From Hordeum vulgare subsp. vulgare (taxonomy: Eukaryota > Streptophyta > Magnoliopsida > Poales > Poaceae), in the NCBI RefSeq assembly GCF_904849725.1, contig NC_058521.1, forward strand, positions 338,380,638-338,444,637: a DNA stretch of 64,000 nucleotides, in the 5' to 3' direction. The first letter of the stretch is position 1, and each line of letters starts with the position of its first letter. Of this stretch, positions 56,128 through 64,000 are shown in pieces. A program made the translations under genes and the position numbers. Below the pieces are notes generated by a model, which worked only from the letters and a program-made list of their open reading frames with translations, was not told the origin of the DNA and made no database searches.

Positions 56128-59100
56128 GTGAACCACATATCCACAGAAGAAGCCCAGGAAGACTCAGACTCCATAATGGGTATGTTCCTCGTCAACTCCA
56201 CTCCAACAACATTATTGCTTGATTGTGGTGCTTCGCATTCTTTTCTGACCAAAAAGTTTGCTACGAAGAGTGGTTTGAAACCTGCAGTCCTAAATGGTCA
56301 AATGTCGGTACAAACCCCGGGTGCACTATTGAGGACCAACATAGGATGTAGGGGAGTTGGCATCAGCATTCACGGAGCAGACTTCATAGCACATCTCATC
56401 ATTCTTAAGTCGCAAGGCCTGGATGTGATCCTTGGTATGGACTGGTTGGCCAAGCACCAAATCATTATGGATTGCGCCAATAGGGCTATTACCATGACCA
56501 GTGACCAACGAGTCAAAGTCAACTATGTTCCTGAGCCTACCTCCGCTCAAGTTTCTCAAGTTAACTTCCTTACGGGAAAAGAGTTGGATCAAGTGCTAGT
56601 GGTATGTGAATATCCGGACATCTTTCCCCATGAACTACCTAGGAGGCCTCCTGATCGAGACATCGAGTTCATCATTGAGCTCATGCTCGGATCAAGGCCT
56701 ATCTATAAGAAGCCATATACGATGTCATCCGAGAAATTGGAAGAGTTGAAGAAGCAACTAGCCGAGCTGCTCAGGAAGGGATTCATTCTTCCTAGTGCCT
56801 CACCTTGGGGATCACCTGTTCTATTCATGTCCAAGAAGGATGGGACTATCAGGCTCTACGTTGATTATTGTTCCCTCAATGAAGTAACCATAAATAACAA
56901 GTATCCACTCCCCATGATTGAAGCCTATTCGACCAATTAAATGGTGCCAGGGTATTCTTCAAGATCGATCTCAGATCTGGGTTCTACCAACTAAAGATTC
57001 AAACCGAAGACAGACCAAAGACAACATTCGTGACAAGGTATGGACTGTATGAGTGCATAGTCATGTCATTTGGGTTGAGCAATGCCCGAGCCTACTTCAG
57101 CTACCTCATGAACAAAGTCTTCATGGAATACCTGGACAAGTTTGTTGTCGTCTTCATCGACAACATACTCATCTTCTCCAAGTCCGAAGAAGAGCATGAG
57201 CAATACTTGAGGATGGTGTTGGAAAAACTTCGAGAGCATCAACTTTATGCCAAATTCAGCAAGTGTGAATTTTGGCTATGCGAAGTTGGATTCTTCGGTC
57301 ATACCATGACGACAGAGGGATTTGTAGTCGATCCCGCCAAGATTATTACGGTAACGAACTAGGAGTCGCCAATCGGTGGGAAGGAAGTTTGAAGCTTCCT
57401 CAGACTCACAGGATATTACCGTAAGTTTGTGGAAGGATTCTCTCGCATTGCCCGACCAATGACTCAGTTCCTGAAGAAGGGCAAAAAGATCGAATAGACG
57501 CCGGTGTGCGAACAAAGCTTCCAAGAACTGAAGAAAAGAGTAACCATCGCCCAAGTATTGGCCACTCCAGATATCAACAAGGAGTTTCTGATATACTGCG
57601 ATGCAACAAGAATCGGGCTCAGTGGCATTTTGATGCAAGACGGTAGGGTCGTGGCTTATTTGTCGCGGCAACTCCGCCCTCATGAAGATAACTACGCCGC
57701 TCATGACCTTGAGTTGGCGGCCATAGTTCTTGCCTTGAAGACATGGCGACATTACCTTTTGGGGAAGCGATGCGAAATATACACCAACCACAAGAGCATG
57801 AAGTATATTTTTATCCAGAAGGAAATGAATATGAGGCAGTGAAGATGGTTTGAGTTGATTAAAGACTATGACCTCAGCATTCAATACCACCCCGGTAAGG
57901 CCAACGTGGTAGGAGACGCCTTGAACCGAAAGGCCTGCACATTGAATGCAATGATCAAGGAAAGACTACGAGCTCTATATGAGGAGCTGGAAAGCTTCAG
58001 GTTGGATCTAGTTGAACAAGGATTCCTAGCCAACCTCGAAGCCCAACCCACATTGTTGGATGAAATTAAAGAGGCCCAAAAGGGACACGAAGAGTATTGC
58101 AGGCATTAAGAGGAAGATCAAGGAAGGCAAGGCCCCAGGATTCCCAGGGGATGAACATGGAGTTGTGTGGTTTGGGAATCGCATATGTGTACCCAACAAG
58201 GCTGAACTCAAGAATCTAATCTTGCAAGAGGCCCACGACACTCCATACTCAATTCACCCTGGTGGGACCAAGATGTATCAAGACCTGAGAGAAAGATTCT
58301 GGTTGCATGGCATGAAGAGGGAAATAGCTTCATATGTCGCCAAGTGCGACGTATGCCAACGAGTCAAAGCTAAGCACCAGCGATCTGCTGGGCTGCTATA
58401 ACCTCTCCACGTGTCTGAATGGAAGTGGGACAAAGTCGGTATGGACTTCATCACCGGTCTGCCTATGTGAGGCATGGGCCACGACTCCATATGGGTCATT
58501 GTTGACCATCTGACCAAATATGAGGGAAACAAGTTGGCCAGTCACTATATTGAGCGTATTGTGAGCCTCCACGGAGTTCCCAAGGAAATTGTGTCCGACC
58601 GAGGCACACAATTCACTTCGAGATTCCAGAAGCAGTTTCAAGAGGCCTTGGGAAGCAAACTCTCCTTCAGCACCGCCTTCCACCCGCAGACCGGTGGGCA
58701 AACGGAGCGAGTAAGTCAGATACTTGAGGATATGCTCTACCCTTGTGTCTTGGCACACGGAACCAAATGGGAAGAATGTCTACCTTTCGCTGAGTTCTCT
58801 TATAACAACAGTTATCAGTCCAGTCTCCAGATGGCCCCATTTGAGGTGTTGTACGGACATAAGTGCCACACTCCCCTCAACTATTTCGAGACTGGTGAAG
58901 GATTGATTTTCGGTCCAAACATCCCCCGTGAAGCCGGGGAGAAGGTGCAACTCGTCAAGGAGCACCTAAAGGCTGCCAAGTCGCGACAAAAGAGCTATGC
59001 GGATTCGCACCGCCGAGAAGTGGAGCTCAACCCTGGAGATCACGTGTACCTCGGCGTCATGCCTCTCAAGGGGACAGAGCGTTTCCACATCAAGGGAAAG

Positions 59101-59469
59101 CTTGCTCCAAGGTACGTCGGACCTTTTAAGATCACTGCAAGGCGTGGAGAATTTGCTTACCAGTTGGAGCTACATCCAGAACTCTCGGGTGTGCACAACG
59201 TCTTCCACGTGTCACAACTCGGGAAGTGTCTTCAAGCGCCAAGCCGTCCAGATCTTTATAAGGACATCGATCATGAAGCGGTTGACCTTCAGTTAGACCT
59301 CACTTATCGCGAGAGATCGATCCGCATTCTGGACGAAGCCGAGCATTGTACCCGAAGCCATACCATCAAGTACTTTAAGGTCCAGTGGAGAAACCACACC
59401 GAGGCAGAAGAACCATGGGAGCGCGAAGACTACCTTAGATCCGAGTTTCCGTACATTTTTAGCACCTAG
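56128..59469 (+). pseudogene. pol pseudogene: protease, reverse transcriptase, RNase H, integrase, chromodomain
   Basis: Domains in order are: aspartic protease (about 56215-56300, [10 protein letters not shown]), reverse transcriptase (56650-57350), RNase H (57590-57930, IYCDA and the DHKS-type motif), integrase (58240-59150, with the zinc-binding region ending CDVCQRVKA, then MDFITGLP, SDRGTQF and GQTERVSQ), and a C-terminal chromodomain-like end (59330-59460, FKVQWRNHTEAEEPWEREDYL). The last feature and the domain order place it in the chromovirus branch, Tekay type. Lesions are a frame shift near 56925, stops at about 57360, 57497, 57842, 58401 and 58468, a frame change near 58080, and a missing stretch of about a dozen residues in the integrase after IVDHLTK. 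The polymerase site reads FIDN where YIDD or FIDD is expected. It is dead. Confidence 0.9.
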
Positions 59470-59498
59470 TCTAGGAATCTCGGGGACGAGATTCTTGT

Positions 59499-59512
59499 AA
59501 GGGGGGTAGAAG
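59499..59512 (+). promoter_or_regulatory. Polypurine tract of the Tekay-type element
   Basis: AAGGGGGGTAGAAG directly precedes the 3' LTR start TGCCACACC. It is the usual plus-strand primer site. Confidence 0.8.
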
Positions 59513-60460
59513 TGCCACACCCTGTTTTTATCTCACTTGATCTTTCTTTCAAAATTTGGTATAAATTAAAAACTTTTTAAGTGAATTCCATGAGTGCCAT
59601 GAAATGCTCCCAAGCTCCTTTCACTTCCACTTTGACCACAAAGTCCTCCCAAGCCTTCTCCACCACTCCCCCGTCATTCTCTCCGCTCGGAGCTCCGATC
59701 CCAGCACCTTTCTGAAAGGTCTCCGTCATGGCTTCATCGTCGCCAGTGACTCAGGCCATCTCCGTCGACCCCTCGACCCCCATCTGGTAGGCGGAGGTGA
59801 CACGAGTCTATTCCCATGCTCACCTGGCCTCGAGAACCCCGTAGCTGCCGCCATTGAACAACCCCTCTCCTCTGTGTGGAGAAAGAAGATGACCCCGGCT
59901 TCTCGGTGTCCTTTCTCTACCCTTCTATCTCCTCTATGTCGTTGGCCGAAGGGCCCGCATGTCAGGTTTGAACCTGACGGCGCGCGTGCGTCTGGGATAG
60001 ATGACTGGCGGGCTTGCCGGTTAGCCAACTTGAACGGCCTAGTTGCTGGCCGAGCCAGGCCTCTGAGCTCGACCTTTTATTTGATTTTTAATTCTGGTTT
60101 TTAAAAATAAATCCACAAGATTAATTACTTATCCAAATTTAAATATTTTTCCACCATAATTCTTGTAAAATTGTGTAGTATTTAAAAGTGTTGTTTATGG
60201 AATTTTTATGAGAACTTTGATGCACAGGTTCATTTTAAAACCTAGTTTGAGTATTTATAACTCTGGCTAAAAAGACTTTAATAATACTTTTTCATTCCAA
60301 AACCAGAAACAAATATTTTGATAAATAATAATAGGATTTTAAATAATAGGGTAACATTTTTTATGTGAGTTTGTACTCTGTTTTTTGTTGTGGTCCTTAT
60401 TATTATTATTGCTATTATGATGATAGATCACGCGTTTGACGATAGATCCTCGAAGATCCC
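59513..60460 (+). mobile_element. 3' LTR of the Tekay-type element, internally deleted and truncated
   Basis: The first 95 bp match 49565-49660. The sequence then jumps to the equivalent of about 51357 (GCTCC...CTTTCACTTCCACT), so about 1.7 kb including the TATA region is missing. It follows 51357-52225 to about 60460 and then stops matching, so the last 1.5 kb of the LTR is missing too. An Athila-type LTR begins at the break. Open frames here are LTR sequence. Confidence 0.85.
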
Positions 60461-61549
60461 ACGCCATCTCGAGGTAGAACTTCGACAGAACCAATCTAGA
60501 GTTCCGACGGAGCTATTCCGTCGGGGAAACTTCCCTCCTAGAGGGGGAAATCGAATCCATCGTCATCACCAACGATCCTATCATCGATAAGGGGTCAATC
60601 TCTATCAACATCTTCATCAGCACCATCTCCTCCCTAAACGCCAATCCATCTCTTGTATCCGGTCTTTGTCTCAAAACCTCAGATTGGTACATGTGGGTTG
60701 CTAGTAGTGTTGATTACTCCTTGTAGTTGATGCTAGTTGGTTTATTTGGTGGAACATTACATGTTCAGATCCTTTATGATTATTAATACTCCTCTGATTA
60801 TGAACATGAATATGCTTTGTGAGTAGTTACGTTTGTTCCTAAGGACATGGGATAAGTCCTGTTATAAGTACTTTGGTATTCGTTCAATATTTTGGTAAGA
60901 TATATGTTGTCTCTCCTCTAGTGGTGTCATGTGAATGTAGACTAAATGACACTTCACCATTATTTTGGCCTAGAGAAAGGCATTGGGAAGTAATAAGTAG
61001 ATGATGGGTTGCTAGAGTGATAGAAGATTAAACCCTAGCTTATGTGTTTCTTCTTAAGGGGATGATTTGGATCCATATGTTTCATGCTATGGTTAGATTT
61101 ATCTTAATTCCTTTTTTGTAGTTGTGGATGCTTGCGAGAGAGGTTAATCATAAGTGGGATGTTTGTCCAAGTAATGGCAGCACCCAAGCACCGGTCCACC
61201 CACATATCAAATTATCAAAGTAACAAACGCGAATCATATGAGCATGTTGAAAATTAGCTTGACATAAATTCCCATGTGTCCTCGGGAGTGCTTTTCCTTA
61301 TATAAGAGTTTTTCCAGGCTTATCCTTTGCTACAAAAAGGATTGCACCACCTTGCTGCACCATTGTTACATTTTTTACTTGCTACCCATTATGACTTACA
61401 TTATCACAAAACTATCTATTACCGATAATTTCAGTGCTTGCAGAGAATACCTTACTGAAAACCGCTTGTCATTTCCTTCTACTCCTCGTTTGGTTCGACA
61501 ATCTTACGTATAGAAAGGACTACGATAGATCCCCTGTACTTGTGGGTCA
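60461..61549 (+). mobile_element. Athila-type Gypsy LTR, 5' truncated
   Basis: Recognisable stretches are CTATTCCGTCGGGGAAACTT, TTGTATCCGGTCTTTGTC, TGTGGGTTGCTAGTAGTG, ACTAGCTTGACATAA-like text, a TATA box (TTATATAAG, 61298-61306), and the end GATCCCCTGTACTTGTGGG then TCA at 61549. It continues into a primer-binding site and gag, so it is the 5' LTR of an element whose own 5' part was lost at the junction with the Tekay-type 3' LTR. Confidence 0.75.
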
Positions 61550-61563
61550 TCAACACTCTTTTC

Positions 61564-61581
61564 TGGAGCCGTTTCCGGGGA
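61564..61581 (+). promoter_or_regulatory. Degenerate Athila-type primer-binding site
   Basis: TGGAGCCGTTTCCGGGGA differs at two positions from TGGCGCCGTTGCCGGGGA, the site used by Athila-lineage elements. It lies 14 bases after the LTR end. Confidence 0.75.
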
Positions 61582-61658
61582 ATGAAGCGGCCTTGGTAAG
61601 TGGAACTTGGTAAGGAAAAAATTATATATTGTGCTGAAATTTACTGTCACTTGTCACT

Positions 61659-62561
61659 ATGGAAAATAATCCTTTCAGGGGCTTGTTCGGGGTATCTTCA
61701 CCCCGACCGGAAGCATAAAGAGATGCTCCTCAACCTTATGCACCTACTGAAAATATTTATTATGAAATTACTTCGGGTATGATTGAAAAACTGCTAGCTA
61801 ATCCTTATGTAGGAGTTGGAACACTACATCCTGATTTGCACCTAATCTATGTGGATGAAGTTTGTGGATTATTTAAGCTTGCAGGTCTACCAGAGGATGA
61901 TGTCAAGAAGAAGGTATTTCCTTTATCTTTGAAGGAAAAAGGCATTGACATGATATAGGCTATGTGATGATATTGGATCATGGAACTACAACCGATTGAA
62001 ATTGGAATTTCATCACAAGTTTTATCATATGCATCTAGTTCATCATGATCGGGATAATATCTATAATTCTTGGCCTCGTGAAGGAGAAAGAATCGCTCAA
62101 GGTTGGGGGAGGCTTAAGTCAATGTTATATTCATGTCCCAATCATGAGCTCCCAAAAGAAATTATTATTCAAAATTTTTATGCTTGAGTCTCTTGTAATG
62201 ATCAATCCATGCTCGACACTTCTTGTGTTGGTTCCTTTATGAAGAAAGATATTGAATTCAAATGGGACTTATTGGAAAGAATTAAACGCAACTCTGAAGA
62301 TTGGCAACTCAACGAAGGTAATGAGTCGGGTATAAGCCTTAAGTTTGATTGTGTTAAATCCTTTATAGACAAAGATAGTTTTCGTGATTTTAGCACTAAA
62401 TATGGACTTGACTCTGAGGTAGTAGCTTGATTTTGTGAATATTTTGCTACTCAAGTTGATCTCCCCAATGAAAATTGGTTTAAATAACATCCTCCCATTG
62501 AAGTTAAAGTGGTAGAACCTATTAAAGTTGAAGCAGAAACTATTATTTATAATGTTGATAT
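61659..62561 (+). pseudogene. Athila/Sabrina-type gag pseudogene, truncated
   Basis: The start ATG at 61659 (MENNPFRG) is followed by frame changes and stops. Recognisable pieces are YVGVGTLHPDLHLIYVDEV (about 61808-61865), WNYNRLKLEFHHKFYHMHLV (about 61980), GRLKSMLYSCPNHELPKEII (about 62110), FMKKDIEFKWDLLERIKRN (about 62237) and a C-terminal part with KWFK-type text. I recognise these as the retrotransposon gag domain of Sabrina-like elements. The gene is cut off at 62561 by a reverse-oriented LTR, so the rest of gag is missing or lies beyond the window. Confidence 0.8.
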
Positions 62562-64000
62562 TGATAACCCACAAGTATAGGGGATCGCAACAGTTTTCGA
62601 GGGTAGAGTATTCAACCCAAATTTGTTGACTCGACACAAGGGGAAGCCAAAGAATATTCTCAAGTATTAGAAGTTGAGTTGCCAATTCAACCACACCTGA
62701 AAGACTTAGTATCTGTAGAAAAGTATCAGTAGCAAAGTAGTGTGATAACAACAGTAGCAACGGTAAGAGTAGTTGCAGCGACAACAATAGTAACAGAGTA
62801 ACACTAGCAGCAGTGACAGCAGTAGCGACAGAGTAACAGTAGTAGCAGCAAAGTAACGCAGCAAGGACCAGTAGGAAAAACTCGTAGGCATTGGATCGGT
62901 GATGGATGATTATGCCGGATGGTATTCATCATGCAACAGTTATAACACGGAGAGATATGTAACTAGCTCCAGTTCGTCAATGTAATGTAGGCATGTATTC
63001 CGTATGTAGTCATACGTGCTTAGGGAAAACAACTTGCATGACATCTATTGTCCATCCCTCCCGTGGCAGCGGGGTCTTAATGGAAACTATGGGATATTAA
63101 GGTTCTCCTTTTAATAAAGAACCGGACCAACGCATTAACACTTGGTGAATACATGAACTCCTCATACTATGGTCATCTCCGGGAGTGGTTCTGGCTACTG
63201 TCACTCCGGGGTTGCCGGGTCATAACACATAGTAGGTGACCACAACTTGCAAGATCGGATCAAGAACACACATATATTGACGACAACATAATAGGTTCAG
63301 ATCTGAAATCATGGCACTCGGGCCCTAGTGACAAGCATTAAGCGTGGCAAAGTAGTAGCAACATCAATCTGAGAACACAGTGGATACTAGGGATCAATCC
63401 CCATCAAAACTAACTTGATTACATGATAGATCTCATCCAACCCACCACCGTCCAGCAAGACTACAATGAGATTACTCACGAACGGTGAAGAGCATCATGG
63501 AATTGGCGATGAAGGAAGGTTGATGATGACGATGGCGACGATCTCCCCTCTCCGGAGCCCAGAACGGACTCCAAATCTGCCCTCCAGAGGAAGATCAGGA
63601 GCTGGCGGAGCCTCCGTATCGTAAAACGTGATGAAATCTTCTCCTTGATTTTTTCCGGACGAAACGGACTAAATAGAGCTGGAATCGGAGGCGGTGGAGC
63701 AACGTGGGCCCCACAAGCCTGCTAGGCGCGGCCTGGGGGGCCGCGCCTGGTGGGCTTGTGGGCTCCATGCTCCACCCCTTCGGTTGATTCTTGCGCCAAT
63801 ATTTTTTATATATTCCACAAAATTCCTCGTAAATTTCCAGGTCATTCCGAGAACTTTTATTTCTGCGCAAAAAACAACACCATGGCAATTCTGCTAAAAA
63901 CAGCGTTGGTCCGGGTTAGTTCCATTCGAATCATGCAAATTGGAGTCCAAAACAAGGGCAAAATAGTTTGGAAAAGCAGATACGACAAAGACGTATAAAC
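62562..64000 (-). mobile_element. Reverse-oriented Athila/Sabrina-type LTR, running past the window end
   Basis: On the minus strand the LTR ends at 62562 with GATCCCCTATACTTGTGGG then TTATCA, close to the ending of the forward LTR at 61549. At the far end the minus strand reads GAATTGCCATGGTGTTG, AATAAAAGTTCTCGG and AAATATTGGCGCAAGAATC, stretches typical of the first few hundred bases of Sabrina-type LTRs. The LTR start should therefore lie only tens of bases beyond 64000. It interrupts the gag pseudogene, so it inserted later. Confidence 0.75.
62710..62865. repeat. Degenerate AGTAGC/AACAGT microsatellite inside an LTR
   Basis: Irregular triplet steps (AGTAGCAACGGTAAG, AGCAGCAGTGACAGCAGTAG, AACAGTAGTAGCAGC) within the reverse-oriented LTR. 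Confidence 0.7.

Overview
This window is intergenic DNA from a large grass genome, almost certainly a Triticeae species (wheat, Aegilops, barley or relatives). The evidence is the set of transposable elements: Angela/BARE/WIS-type Copia LTRs, Athila-lineage (Sabrina/WHAM-type) Gypsy LTRs, a Tekay-type chromovirus, three CACTA elements with typical grass subterminal repeats, and a Mutator-like element (MULE). Family names come from recollection of sequence patterns, not from a database search. I see no ordinary single-copy host gene, rRNA, tRNA or CRISPR array. Nearly every coding sequence belongs to a mobile element, and nearly all are broken.

Region 1 (1-16428) is the 3' part of a CACTA element (CACTA-1). 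Most of it is a 15-kb tandem array of 35 units of about 427 bp. Each unit joins an AT-rich half to a long purine tract facing a long pyrimidine tract across GAGCTC, so each unit is a potential giant hairpin or triplex former. Variant types recur in order, showing higher-order duplications of 2547 bp (6 units) and about 3.4 kb (8 units). The array is followed by a splice acceptor with a short last exon, then TTTGCCGTC-type subterminal repeats and a degenerate CACTA terminus.

Region 2 (16429-26454) holds two further CACTA elements. Both carry a decayed minus-strand TNP2-type transposase gene (16800-20210 and 22564-25553). Their subterminal repeats are GGCGCACC-type and AGCAGTAGCGCTGG-type. CACTA-2 abuts a Copia LTR fragment. 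CACTA-3 ends inside the 3' end of a Copia pol gene.

Region 3 (26455-33772) contains the Copia pol remnant and its 3' LTR, a reverse-oriented Copia LTR, a block of GTTGCA repeats, and a GC-rich retrotransposon relic.

Region 4 (33782-36021) is a 2240-bp MULE with inverted repeats of about 170 bp and a perfect 9-bp target duplication. It carries two convergent genes. One is an apparently intact two-exon GRF zinc-finger protein with a C-terminal membrane segment. The other is an open PB1-like domain, the N-terminal part of MULE transposases. This is the least decayed coding content in the window and the most interesting locus.

Region 5 (36031-49564) is nested Gypsy debris: a long LTR-like stretch, a minus-oriented LTR and internal region split by a solo LTR, and a degraded Gypsy with a PF04195-like ORF.

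Region 6 (49565-60460) is a nearly full-length but dead Tekay-type Gypsy element: 4.2-kb 5' LTR, primer-binding site, an accessory ORF before gag, gag, pol with chromodomain, polypurine tract, and a 3' LTR that has lost its promoter half. Region 7 (60461-64000) is a truncated Athila-type LTR with a gag pseudogene, cut off by a reverse-oriented LTR that runs past the window end.
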